DNA of 64,000 nucleotides from Branchinecta lynchi (taxonomy: Eukaryota; Arthropoda; Branchiopoda; Anostraca; Branchinectidae), in contig JAKZAP010000001.1 in assembly GCA_023053575.1 (NCBI GenBank), positions 14,586,849 to 14,650,848 on the forward strand, in the 5' to 3' direction. Both the position numbers and the translations under genes were made by a program. Positions 1 to 11,550 of the stretch are shown one piece after another. The stretch's first letter is position 1. Each line of letters starts with the position of its first letter. The notes beneath the pieces were generated by a model. That model saw only the letters and a program-made list of their open reading frames with translations, was not told the origin of the DNA and ran no database searches.

Positions 1-114
1 TCATTCACCTTCTCCTCGGTCGCAATATCCAGATCGACCATTAATTACAGACTTAGGGACATGGGCTGGAGCCTACTAGTGCTGAATTCTAGACTAGTTG
101 GTTGGCGCTCTAAC

Positions 115-455
115 CACAGATGGGCGAATCCGAATCCGGATTCGAATCCAGGATTCATCCTTTTGGCCGGATTCGAATCTTCTGCTTGTCAGGCTCGATT
201 CGGATTCGGACTTGGATTCCAAACCCTCAATCTTACGAATCCGTGGGCTTAGGCAGTCCAACATTTTAATTTCCATCATCAACCATTATCAGTAATCTAT
301 CACGTTATTGATTAACTTAGATATCAGTGATTTTTGTCACCTCTGATTTGTAAACTACTACCTACGTATATGATTTGATTTTTGTTAAGGTCGGATTCGA
401 ACCTAGCCTTGGATTCGGATTGGGATCCTTTCATGGTCGGATTCGCCCATCTCTG
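115..455. mobile_element. hAT-type MITE, 341 bp
   Basis: Terminal inverted repeats CACAGATGGGCGAATCCGA and TCGGATTCGCCCATCTCTG are flanked by an 8-bp target duplication, gctctaac (107-114) and cctctaac (456-463), 7 of 8 matching. The interior repeats ggattcgaatc motifs. It has no coding capacity. The CAGRGATGGG terminus and 8-bp duplication are hAT hallmarks. Confidence 0.7.
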
Positions 456-1960
456 CCTCTAACCCAATTCAGGAGGAGTAACCAACTCCTGTATGAGTCA
501 ACCAAACCAGGGTAGTTGGTTACTGTGAAAAATTAAATTAGGTGCTTCATGAGAAAAGAATGAGTACACTACGAATATGGTTTAGGATACATCCCACTTT
601 TCTTAGTCCATAACGTAAAATGTCCTATGAGGGTGATGTGAACGATGTAAGCGAGTTTATTTACGATGATTGTTCAATGCGAGTGCCCAGGAGTCCCGGC
701 AAGCTGAGGCTTCTTTTTTAAAGCAACTGTTTGGCGAGGAAAGAATCTGATTCTCTAAACCAACGAAGAAAGGAAAATAGTCCACCTCCAGAAATTCAAA
801 GTAGTCTTCGTATAAACACAGCTGAAATGTTTAATCCATTGTCTTGTGGAAGAAACAAAAACAAGGATACTGACAGCCTAATGTCAAGCTGAGCAATCGC
901 TCTTCCGTGAGAGGTAAATCCGTCAGTGCACGAAACTTGCGAGACGATGAACCACATGGAGTGTTTTACCAGTGACTTTACGCACGACTGTCATCCTATT
1001 TTTCTGTCACTGAATTTATCTTCCGACGTGGAGAAGTAGACAAGAGGACAGCAACCATACGTCGTCGTTACTTGCAAACCTCACTGAAGAGGATGCGAAG
1101 AATGCCAAAGACGAAGTTGGACTGACAAAGGATCGAAATCTTATCCAGACCGCCACTTAAGTCTGAAAGGCTTGAAAGATCAGACAAGCTGCTGAACGAA
1201 AGAGAGAGACCTGTTTAAGAGCAATGCATATAGCGTGGAAGTGCTCTGTCTACCCACCAGGTTTAGAACATTTTTCCTTATAGTTTATTTCCGAGTCTTG
1301 TCAGATTCAGAGCATCTTTCCTAAGAACATTTGGCTATGAGAACATGTCAAACCAAACAGCTGTGTGCACACAAGAGGCTAAACGATCTCTGGTATCTTG
1401 TAGCCAACAAATAATATAAGGATTTCCCCGATTACTTCGCCGTCCATCTTTTATAAACACTTGTAGAAAAAATATGGCAGGTTTTGGTTCTCGGCCTGCG
1501 TTGATTTTCAAAGAAATCTATTACATTATAAAAATATATATTACGGTATTTATAAATTTATAAAATATATATTATTTTAGAAAAAATATATTATTTAAAG
1601 TTCATATACCAGGAGTAGCCTACGGTATTCCAAATTCTACTTCCACCTTAAGCAGAATATCATTGACAATACAGCGTAGCCCCTCCTCCCCACCCCGCCA
1701 TCTCACCGGTATATTAAGCAACGGCTTCAATTTCAATTCAACTTTTTTTCAAAGCCTATACAACGGCCAAGCCAATTTGGTGGTTCTCGTGCATATTAAC
1801 ACTAATTATATACAAAAGAAAATTCTACACTAGTTTGGATATAAAAAGGACTTGCCAAACATAACACAAAATATTCAAATCTGTTTAAAATTAGTGATGC
1901 GAGTTAAAAAGGTTGACGAAGGCGGGAACAAAACTTCTCCGGTAACGAGCAGTGTGTTTA
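456..1960. other. Unassigned stretch, AT-rich patch
   Basis: No gene is recognised. An AT-rich low-complexity patch (aaatatatatta repeats) lies at 1519-1600. A plus-strand frame from about 1016 to 1159 is open (ends ...EEDAKNAKDEVGLTKDRN... then TAA) and looks mildly coding, but it has no supported acceptor or partner exon. Confidence 0.3.
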
Positions 1961-2416
1961 AAGTTTAACCCAAAAGGGCTGGGATAGGACAATCTAGTTA
2001 CCCATCGCTTATTCACTTACATTGGCTTGAAGACCCGCTGAAAATGCGTTACTTAGCTGTTCCACTATTCACGAATAATCGATTTTGAAATAGTGGACTT
2101 TCCGTGTGGTTTGTTCTACCTCTACGGGCTTGTATTTTTGTTGTACGCCTTAGGAGAAAGATGTATATATTTCTTTTTGTCCAGGCAATAAGCAATCTTC
2201 ACCAATCTCACCAATGCCCACTGAAAAGCCGCGTTTGTGTTGAGATTAAAACTTCCCGCGTCATAGTAGAATTTACGTTGTGGGGACAGCCGGAATTATT
2301 CTGAACGTCATAACTAGAGCAGAAAGTTGGAAATAAAAAAATCCTTTGCAGAATCCAAATAATTCAGTGTATTCAGTTAAATGACACAAACATAAGTTGG
2401 CTTTTCAGTTAAACTT
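1961..2416. mobile_element. TA-targeting MITE, 456 bp
   Basis: The ends AAGTTTAAC.. and CTTTTCAGTTAAACTT are flanked by TA on both sides (1959-1960, 2417-2418), as for Tc1/mariner-type insertion. It carries an internal hairpin around 2063-2100 (tccactattc...aatagtgga). It is the same element as 9711-10159, in opposite orientation. ORFs inside are incidental. Confidence 0.65.
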
Positions 2417-3996
2417 TAATTGGCTGCAATTTGGGTATTGGATAGGCTACTACTCTCTCCGGCCTTACTCTTGTCGCTGATAAATCTGGGGGGAGGATAT
2501 CACGTAATGCTGGTGTATCTAGATTTTAGTTCCAAACAGTAACGAAAGTTTTTCACTTAAACAATGGTTCATTTCTTCCATCAATTGTTCTGACGAGGAC
2601 ACTTGCGCAGAAGAGCCGAAATATCGCTGACGAATATCGTTGCTGACTTTTCCTTTTTGAGCATTGTTTAATATATGTTTCCCAGTCAGCTTTGGCTGAA
2701 CGAATATTCATATCACCGGTACTTTGGTTGTGCTATGAGCCTGAAAATTCGGATTCAGCTTTCCAGGGTGATGGTTTCAGACTAAATTCCGGATTTGCTT
2801 TCCTGTCAGAACCAGAAATCCAGAAAAACGGATGCTGGTTTGCATTGTGACAAAACATCATTTTGCAAAACTCACAGACGTTATTGCGTAAGAACAGCAA
2901 GCTAGCATAGTAAAATTAGCAATTCCATTAATATTTTCTTTTTCCGGCCGGAAATCAGTATCCAACTACTATTGTTTATGTGAGAACCAAAACTGGGTAG
3001 AGACACTAGACTACAAAAGCGCAAAAAAAAATGAAAAAGCAAATTTAGCACAATCAGCTCGACAATCAGATGACAAAATCATAACGTCCGCGTGGGATGA
3101 GTCGTTCCTCTTTAAAGTGTTATTTTTTCACTTTGGATGAACCGGAACCATTCTGCACACATATACACGTCATTCGTAACTCAACTGGACTACTTTTCGA
3201 GTTCATAAAACTTTCTATCTTTAATTCCGAGTGGCAGGATTTTACTTTAGCCTATTCCACATCGCTAGCCCTTTTAGACGAGCTATCTATCACGAAGCTA
3301 ACGAACCAAACGACTGACAACTTCAGAATCAATCTTTCGATCTCTCAATCATCATTTACGGGTTTGGTTTCAGCTTTTCATCATAAAGTAGGAACACAAA
3401 TATTAGCCGTAGCATTCCAGGCGCCTCGCAAAGTGCGTCTGAAACGCCAAACGATTAAAAACGCTCAAAGCAAATCGGGAACCTTTGATTAAAAGCCCGG
3501 TAGTAATAAGATATGCATGATTTACGCCAGTTACGGCGGACAGAAAAGGTTGCTGAAGAAAAAAAAACGAATCACATGAAAACTATTTCCCATTAGAAGA
3601 CCATGAAAGGGAAAGGCGTGAACGAGCATAAATATTTCAGTCGTGGAATACGTGACTTGAACTTCGCCTCTAAACAAGAATGTACAGCAAGAGCCACTAC
3701 CTGTCCAAATAAGAACATGGTGCGGAAAATGAGTCAGGAACTCGTAGCAGTCGATTCGTTACAGCTGGATGCAATCTGTAGAAGAAAATTCTTTAATGAA
3801 ATAAACTAGGCCTTCTTTGTAGCCTACTCTTGACATGCGATAGGACACATTTAAGCCTCCAGCGTTGTCGCTGACACTACGAGGGGTTGATTCGCTGTTA
3901 GCTTTTATATAGACTCAAACACACAATCCCACATGCTCATCAAATTTTACATTTCGCCAAATCTGCACGACTCGCGCATAGGTAGCCTACTATAGG
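2417..3996. other. Intergenic/intronic stretch, one hammerhead relic
   Basis: Apart from the hammerhead-like repeat near 2580-2712 nothing is assigned. A 131-codon ORF (3097-3492, +) has no recognisable domain, and its length is expected by chance in 64 kb of this composition. Confidence 0.3.
2588..2630 (+). ncRNA. Hammerhead-like motif, diverged
   Basis: CTGACGA (2590-2596, a valid CUGANGA), helix II GG(A)CACTT/AAGAGCC with one mismatch, GAAA (2618-2621) and UAUC (helix III U-A/A-U with C17) are present. Helix I is not preserved. The downstream repeat body (cagtcagctttggctgaacgaat, near 2690-2712) matches the other copies of this dispersed repeat. Confidence 0.35.
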
Positions 3997-4709
3997 CAGG
4001 GGCGTAACGACTAGGCGGGGGGAGGGGGACGCTCCCCCCCCCCAAACGTTGTCGGTAAAAAAATAGCCAAAACGAGCGAAGCGCCGCGATTTTTCGTAAA
4101 AAACGGTCGGTTTTTTCTTGGAAACAGTCAATTTTTTGTTAAAACAGTTGGTTTCTCGCAAAAATATTTGTTTCTTAAAAGACACCTGAACAATCAAACC
4201 ATACTTGAACACACCATGGAGAATTCATTTACAGACATGGCCACGGAGAGCATTCTTCTCCTGAGCGTGACGTTTTCAAAACAGGGATATACGTTTCTGG
4301 AGGTTTGCACATGCAGACTCCAAGATAAAAAGCGCAACTCATTCAAATCCTGTACAGCGCTGGCCAGATCGTATTGGAATTTGTTCTAGATATACGTTTG
4401 GGCTTAACTGGTTAACAAATATTCCAAAAGAAGGGTTGATTGGAGACACTAAGTGAGACAGGAGACAACAAGTCTTGTTCATTTCTAAAATTGTTGGGTA
4501 CTGAAATAAGGGCATATGCAAAATGGAGCAAAAATCATAGCTTGGAAACACTGTTTCGTATTTGGATTGGGTTTTCTGCAAGCAATGTTAACAGAAGTCA
4601 TACAGATAGGGATTATACTTGGTACTCTTCATTCAGGTGTCCTTTAATGACTAGCCAGTCGGTAAATACCTTGCCCCCGCCCCAAACATTTTGGCTAGTA
4701 ATGCCTCTG
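3997..4709. mobile_element. hAT-type element, 713 bp
   Basis: The termini CAGGGGCGTAAC and GTAATGCCTCTG are flanked by 8-bp duplications actatagg (3989-3996) and attatagg (4710-4717), 7 of 8 matching. The subterminal regions carry a C run and, at the other end, ggtaaataccttgccccgc. Related ends occur at 54020-54063 and at both sides of 55476-58255. The interior holds no transposase. Confidence 0.65.
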
Positions 4710-4825
4710 ATTATAGGTACGCGAGAACTAGAAAACTACACGCTAACTATGGTAAAACCACTTTAATCTTTGTTTCTTCCAGACTGTAAGACCGGAAAAA
4801 GACGGATTTCAAAGGTTTCACTTAC

Positions 4826-4922
4826 TTCAAATATAGCACAGAAAATTTCGTCACCTTTCACCATGCACTGTCGTCTATTTCGAAATGCATATTTTCCAGA
4901 AGCCAAAGTTCCCTTTAGGAAA
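4826..4922 (-). CDS. Candidate downstream exon, GTLASGKYAF...
   Basis: On the minus strand an acceptor ttgctaattgcaag (AG at 4923-4924, with a ctaat branch-like motif just upstream) and a donor TTTGAA|GTAAGT (4820-4825) bound 97 nt. One base completes the Ser codon left open by exon 5246-5301, and 32 codons follow (FLKGTLASGKYAFRNRRQ..., ending ...KGDEIFCAIFE). The composition looks coding (balanced hydrophobic and charged residues, Cys, Gly-Lys-Tyr), and it ends in phase 0. The intron to 5246 is 323 nt, much shorter than the others. I find no later exon, so the gene probably runs off the left edge. The domain is not recognised. Confidence 0.45.
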
Positions 4923-5245
4923 CTTGCAATTAGCAACAAATAGCAAGAACAGAGAACTAACAGATACCTTAGAGAAGCTTTGAGCATTATCCTGCAGCAT
5001 CACTAAAAAGTTCCGTTACTTCCTGAGGTAAACTTCGAACTGGAGATGACAGAGAAGCAAATGTGAACACATCAACCGTTGATTTTGACAGGAAATTGTA
5101 AACTAAGTTCACTACTGAATATTCAGTCAACAAAATAGGAACAAAAACATCATCTCTGAACCACATGGTGGATGAGAGTAAAAGACAGTCGACGTCAAAA
5201 GCTTTTCTAAATAACGGTTTAGTAAATGTGGGTTAACAGATTTAC

Positions 5246-5301
5246 CTGGCACAACAGTTCGATAAGATTTCGCTAGTGAAATTCGCAAGGCTAGGGGGAA
5301 A
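5246..5301 (-). CDS. Candidate downstream exon (uncertain 5' boundary)
   Basis: A donor CCAG|GTAAAT (5240-5245) ends an open stretch on the minus strand. Two acceptors are possible. One at 5302-5303 gives 56 nt in phase 0 to 2 (FPPSLANFTSEILSNCCA), fitting the phase-0 end of exon 18124-18174 and the phase-2 start of exon 4826-4922. A better pyrimidine tract (gtttccccctag) ending at 5291-5292 gives 45 nt and would require an undetected exon before it. The same DNA also reads LRISLAKSYRTVVPG in another frame, so the frame is not certain. Confidence 0.35.
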
Positions 5302-7040
5302 CTAGCATGCGATTCGTCAAAGTTCCGGAGAAAGGAGGAAATTCGCTTCCTACTTCGAAAATCGGACTGCGTGTGCAAGTACCTTTAAACCTGATTGCCT
5401 CTATCCAGATTTGTTGAAGATATGATCAGAAAGTTGAAAATCTCACAACACTATTGTTATCATTAATTATTACCCAAGGTGCACACATGTCAGCTACTCA
5501 AAGACGGAGTCGTCAAGTAACAAAATAAATAAAAGAAGATTTTTTTTTCAAAAAATCGGAACCGTGAAAACCAGAATTTACATCACACTCATCCTCTAAC
5601 AATTGAGTTGGAGAACATCTCCATCCCAGAACCATATTGCTCTATCGATGAGTCGATGGAAACCATCAAATTACTAGTCTCTTCGAGATGACAAATTGTA
5701 CTATTTCCCCCAGTAACCGACAGACAGTTCCTTGAACGAAAGCCAAGAAGATATCATGTTTTCTCTTGTGTCTCTTGTACACAAGCTAACCAGCTGGAAG
5801 GACCATTAAGATAAATTCTAACCACGCGATAAACAAGCAGCCGACTTACAAAAGTTCCTGTACCATGAAGGAGTTAACCAGAAGCTTTCTCGCAATTTGG
5901 AATGCCTAGACCCCCCCCCCTCCCCCTCCAAGTTGCGACTTCAAGCAGTGAATCGGTACAACTACGAGCGTCGTATATTTTCGTGTCCCACCCTACTTAC
6001 CGTAGTTACTACGCATGGCGTCACGAAATATCACTCCACGGGGTACTCCAGCCAATCACGTTACAGAGACCCGTAGTTATCACGCTTAGGCTACTACGCT
6101 CCCGAGCATTGTAATAGTTACTATTTCGAAAAGGTTGGAACGGTCAGCTTATTAAATTTCTGTGAGTCTGCAACGGAAATAATAACTAATAATTAGTATT
6201 GGTAAAAGGGTGGAACACGCTCTATGTGGTCGCGCGATTCGAAAGACCCCTTATGGGCAAGCTCAAAGTAGACCTTAACAGGAAAAAAAAAAGACATTTT
6301 GTTAGTGCATCGATAAAATATAAGAAATTACAGCTAAATACGCGGGGGTATCTATTTCTTTCAATAATTTGTTTTTGTCATTCTATCTAGCATTCAGCCA
6401 TTTTTTCGGCAATAATCTAGTGTGTGCCGTCTGCCTTACTGAACATGCTAACTTATGAGGAATTAGAAACCCCAAGAGAACTGACCTGAATCGAGTTGAG
6501 ATGGGAGATATATAGGGTAGAGAAAGATGGGAGAGGGTACACCCTCTGTGGAGTATCCAAGTATGCTTATTCTCAGAGTAAGTCGCAGCGACAGGTTACT
6601 TAATAGAAAGAAAGGAACAACAGCAACCGATTACTTAATACAATTTAAAATAAAAATAACTCATTACTTCAGCCTCACCGCTGAACGAAGTCGAGTCAAA
6701 TCTTCACGTGCCATACCTTCAGTGGAGACCGCTTTCCACCCGAATATTGTTTTTTCCATGAACATTTATCACGATCCTAGGGCTCGGAATCTGGTCTGAA
6801 TCTGAACTTCGACTGGTACTAACGGAACTTCCGGGATTGTAGCAAATTTAGCATGATTTAAGTTTGTGTGACGGGTGTGTGTGAAAATTGCCCAATCTGG
6901 CTATACAGTATAAATATCTGTATTTAAAAACACAAAGGCCATATACAGGGTAAACCAACAACTCATAAGAAAACTAAACAAAATTATTCTTTCCTGCACT
7001 AACTTCGATAAATTTAACTAAAACTTGATTTAGTTATTTT
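5302..7040. other. Unassigned intron sequence
   Basis: No gene or well-bounded repeat was identified. There is a C-rich run at 5911-5930 and a set of cgtagt(t/a)actacg-type short palindromes between 5995 and 6125. Several short ORFs look random. Confidence 0.3.
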
Positions 7041-7570
7041 ATTTCTGGATTTGAAATTATTGTTAGATTTATTTTTTTATTACAGGTTCGTTTCTTTCCG
7101 CTACAGCGCGAATATGACCCTTTCCAAGAAGGGCCGAAGTATCACTGAAAAATATCCTAGCTGACTTTCCCGTTTTCAGAAACTTGGATTTATATATCTT
7201 GAGTTCTATCGCTAGGAATCGGACTATCGGAAAAGCGAAAATCTTTCCGCGGGAGTTCTCGGTAGTATTCAGTCTTCATTTGCAATAACTGCTGGAAAAA
7301 TAATCATTTCTGGATTCGGTAATTATTATTAGATTTATTTTTACTTACTACAGGTTCATTCCTTCCCGCTACAGCCCGAATAAGACGCTTGCCAAGAAGA
7401 ACCAAAATATTATTGAATATCCTAGCTGACTTTTCAGTATCAAGACATTTTTATACGTACATTTGGAGTTATTTCTCTCGGAACCGGACTATCGAAAAAT
7501 CGAGAATCTTCCCGCGGGAGTTCTCGTTAGTATTCAGTCCTCATTTGTAATAACTGCTGGAAAAATAGCA
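7041..7570 (+). repeat. 265-bp tandem pair related to the hammerhead repeat
   Basis: Two diverged head-to-tail units (7041-7305 and 7306-7570) start atttctggatt(t/c)g and end with cgcgggagttctcg...gctggaaaaata. Each contains a decayed version of the hammerhead segment (ttccaagaagggccgaagtatc near 7122; cttgccaagaagaaccaaaatatt near 7390) and the tail tcctagctgac. Tandem units each carrying a ribozyme relic are typical of dimeric hammerhead retroelements. Confidence 0.5.
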
Positions 7571-9041
7571 AAAAGTTCCTTTCAAGGACCATTCCGCCAA
7601 TGCGGTCATCATTAGCGTTGGTTCAGCTTGCGCAAGATAAAGGTTCCCACGGTCACTTCCAGATAATCATGATGAAGGCCCGGATCTCACAGGATGATTA
7701 GATACTTCATGAGATGAGAAAACAGTTTGAAAAATGAAAAGCTCATTGTCAAAATATGACGACTTCCTCTCTTATCTCCCGTCATTTGACTAACATCACC
7801 CGGTTGTCAACCACATCATCCTCGACATGATATGTTTACTAATGTGACAATAATGGGCTCCACCCTCGGCTATCGTTTCCCTAAAGACAAATATTTACCA
7901 AACGGTATGCCTAGGGTCTGACTCGTAAATGTGGCGAGCCGGGACCGGCCTCAGGAAAAGCATCTTTCAGAAAATTAGTTACTACAGTATATATAGTACC
8001 ATACGCAAATACAGAAACTTGCTAATGGCCCATCGAGATAAAAAAATTACTTGGTCACCTAATCAGTTTCTTCGTCAATTTGATCCGTTCTGATATTTAC
8101 GTTTCAACAGCTAAATTTGGAAAACCGATCCAAAGACTTTTCATAGGGATTAATTGAGAAATTAGGTTCATTCACAGATTTCATCTGAACAATCCCTCCG
8201 AGGCAAGAATATGTAATATCGTAATTTTGCCTATAGCGCACAAATCTCGGCACAAATCCGACCTCCAACGTTGACTTCACTATAAGTATTTCCTTCAGCC
8301 CAAGCTGACTGCAAATTGGAGTTCCGGGGAGTGGGCAACCCCTCGACAGCTCAGTGCATGTTCGTTCCCCTCAGTACCGCCTGACGAGGAACGCTGCAAT
8401 AAGCCTCAGCTGGTTTATCCGTTTAGCACCAACTTGACCAAGTCCATTCACCACCTTATATCAACGCAGCTCACTACCTTCGAAGGTTATCTTGATCACA
8501 AACAGACCGACAGATCTATTTTTTCTTTTTTGTATAGGCTACACTGACGTTATTCATACTACTTAGGACCAAAACCGACAACAGCCAACCGAAAAGAGGA
8601 CTAGTTATCAAGATAAGCTCACTCAAAGGCACGGATGCACCTCGCATACCCGAAAGACCTTTGATGTAAAATCCACCGTCCGGTAAATCAATGCTGATCC
8701 TACCCTACACCTCCCTAACCGTTGTGAACCATCTTGATGGTTTACACAAGGGGGTCTAGTTTACCAACAGATCAGACGGATCGGTTTTTCCCATGCATTT
8801 CAATGCAAGTCGAAACCTACTAGCTTAAAAGAGAGACCGCGCCATTGAGACCTGCTCATTTTTTTAGCGAAGTAAGATCCTGAGAAAAATATCTCTGTAG
8901 AGCAAAGGTAAGCAGATATGCTTCAGGATGTTGCGTGTTCCTAGAAATCCAATACCGAACGAATTGGCGGAAAACTGGCAAACCACAGCACCGCGTCCGC
9001 AAAACACTCCAAATATCACTCGAAGTCACGCTCATGCAAAC
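7571..9041. other. Unassigned intron sequence with repeat scraps
   Basis: It contains an inverted hammerhead-repeat tail (ttcagcccaagctgactgc, 8296-8314) followed by a scrap (ggggagtgggcaacccctcg, near 8326-8346) of the dispersed repeat also at 11411 and 46128. Otherwise nothing is recognised. Confidence 0.35.
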
Positions 9042-10440
9042 AAACAAGACCAAAGGTTTCCATGGGATCCCAAAAATGTAATACTTAATCCAGACAATCT
9101 GGTCCTGTTTATATCCAGTCTTCGTCAGACGCCTGAACATTTTTACTATTAATATTTAGAAACCGAAGAAGGTCAATGGCTAATCATCTGAGAAAAACAA
9201 GTTCATATACGGATTCAATGTGTGTGTATTTACTCCGCGGCTGTACTTCATATCTACTTTTACGAAATAGATCAAATCTTCCTGCCGACTTCTGCCAAAT
9301 CTCCGATTCGACCTTATCGACCGGATTCCGAGCGAACTACTTTTCTTGCAAAAACTAAAGCTCAAAAACGAATTCAGTGTATCACCTACCTCTATATCGG
9401 ATATCTAATCAACTTCGGATAAAACTCTAACTTTTAACAAATTTTCTGGTATAAGCCGGATTCCCGGCGAATTATATGTCCGGGTAGAAAATGAGTGTTA
9501 AAAGTGGGTTCAGTCTGTCTTCTTACCCCTAAACCGAACATCCAATCAACTTCAGATAAAACTTTTACTCTTAACAATTTTTCCGGTTTCGGACGGATTC
9601 CGGGCGAAATACTTGTCCGACAAGAAAATGACTTTCATATAAATGTTCAGAATGTCTTCTTACCCCTAAATCGAACATCTAATCAACTGTATATACAACT
9701 TTTACTTTTAAAGTTTAACTGAAAAGCCAACCTATTTTTGTATCATTTAATTGAACACTCTGTATTATTTGGATTGTGTAAAGGGAGTTTTTTTTATTTT
9801 TAACTATTTGCTTCAGTATGACGTTCAGAATATCTACAGCTGTCCTCACAACGCAAAATTCTACTATGACGCGGAAAATTAACATAAATGCCGGTTTTCA
9901 GTGGACAGTGGTGAATTAGATGATCCAGCTCACTGCAGGAACACTTATTTCTCGCAAATCTTTTGCGTCAGCCTTACCACAAGAACAAGCGAATGGATGT
10001 ACCACAGATCCGACAGGGAAATTCCACTATACGAAAATCGATTATTTGTGAATAGTGGAGCAACGGGGTAACGAATTTTTATCGGGTTTTCACGCCTCTT
10101 TAACTGAACGGGTGACGGGTAACTAGATTGTCCTTTCTCACCCCTTTTCAGTTAAACTTTAACAAACTTTCCAGTTTTGGCTAGATTCCGGTCTAACTAC
10201 TTGTCCGGCGAGAAAATGGTTTTCATATTTGTGTTCAGCACGTCTTCTTACTCCTGAACCGACCCCCTCCCCCACCCCTAAATGTTGAGCTAGAGCCCAT
10301 CTACGAACTCGACCTCTCCCTTGGTCCCCCCCAGACCAAGTTTCATCAAAATATCTCATTCCATTCGAGAGTTATCGTGCGTACAGATGGACAGACAGGT
10401 GGACAACTTTTATGAAAGTCACGTTTTGGGATCCCAAAAA
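9042..10440 (-). mobile_element. Family 2 element (GGGATCCC ends) with nested MITE
   Basis: It begins aacaagaccaaaggtttccatgggatccc and ends cacgttttgggatcccaaaaa, the two marks of this family. It contains diverged ~137-bp satellite units (ttttccggttt..ggccggattccgg..gaactacttgtccgg...). A TA-type MITE (9711-10159) interrupts the array. The characteristic block accaagtttcatcaaaatatctcattcc-attcgagagttatcgtg is at 10338-10380, followed by gacagac repeats. Confidence 0.7.
9711..10159. mobile_element. TA-targeting MITE, 449 bp, inserted in family 2
   Basis: Ends AAGTTTAACTGAAAAG / CTTTTCAGTTAAACTT are flanked by TA (9709-9710 and 10160-10161). Removing the element and one TA restores cttttactttTAacaaacttt, which is the intact satellite sequence in other family 2 copies, so the boundaries are exact. 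Confidence 0.75.
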
Positions 10441-11410
10441 GGGTGTCGACTAACCTTCGTCGGAAAATGGACTGCGTCCCGGTCTTGGTAGGCGTTAATT
10501 TGGCAGGGAGCAAGGGACTGATATTTGGCATTTGGCTGGTATTTGGAATTTCATATATAATATCAAGTCAATAAATCAAGTATCCGCTTCTGATCTAGTA
10601 ATCTTTGATTTTCCTATTCATATCTTCGGTGCTCTTTGCTTTTTTGCAAAAGTACATAAATTATGGATAATGTTAAGTGAAGATTTAATGTGACTGCCCT
10701 CAAAGGTCCATTCAGGCTTTCATGGAGTTTCAAGTATCGGCTACATGTCTATAGAATAGTGTATTAAAATGTTTGTTTATATAGTCTAAATTATATAGTC
10801 TAATCATTGTTCGCTTATATAATACAAATCCCCAATGTCGGCAAATGTCCAACATTCCGACGAAAAGTGGAACATTCTGGCCAACAACAACCATAGTTTA
10901 CGCCAGTTCATTCGAGGGGTGAGCTGAAGACTGTAAAAGACATTTAACTGTCAGTATTGTAAAGCACAATGGAATCGTAAGGATCGAGTGGCGGGTAAAG
11001 CATGTTCTCGTGATGTTGATTACAACGAACTCTTTTCTTTCACTCACTGAGTGGTATTAGTGTGCATCGTCCATGCGTCCATTCCACTGAGTGATATTGC
11101 TGATAAGATAGACTACTGAGAGAGAAAGTTAAAATCATTTTATGAATCCGAAGTTATTAAGTCAATTAACCATGAAGTAAGAGCTTCCTTGCATAGTTAT
11201 TGCGGTGCCAAACAGGCTGTGTGCGCAGGTCCATCGTGGAAGTCACTTCGGAAGTTCCCTACAATGAAAAGCCTAGTAGGCTACCTCGTTACATTCATCA
11301 TAGAGAATCGCTAACAAGCTTTTCAATGCGATAAGACTTTGCAATCCAAACTATAGAAAATAATAAGAGTCTCATCCCATGTTCTCGGGGCCTTCTACAG
11401 CCTTTTTATC
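10441..11410. other. Unassigned intron sequence
   Basis: AT-rich, with no gene or bounded repeat recognised. Confidence 0.3.
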
Positions 11411-11550
11411 CAGACGAGGGGTTACCCAGTCCCCAGCACCTTTTGTGCATCCTTTCCTCTCAGCGGTGCAGACCCTAAATTAGGCGATTCCCGCTGCTAA
11501 ACATGCTGATTCTAATTTTCTATCACGTGGCAATCGATGCCGCCTGGTTC
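11411..11550 (+). repeat. Dispersed repeat (gaggggttaccca...)
   Basis: gaggggttacccagtcccc, a gap, then aaattaggcgattc...ctaaacatgctgattctaattttctatcacgtggcaa. The same order of blocks is found inverted at 46128-46298. The family is unknown; it is short and non-coding. A 105-codon ORF (11537-11854) begins inside it and is probably incidental. Confidence 0.45.

Noticed and set aside
1016..1159. Plus-strand terminal exon ending ...AKDEVGLTKDRN...
   Set aside because: The frame is open and mildly protein-like, but no acceptor with a pyrimidine tract or partner exon was found; kept only as a remark.
3097..3492. 131-codon ORF on the plus strand as a gene
   Set aside because: No recognisable domain, no splice context; several open frames of this length are expected by chance in 64 kb on six frames.
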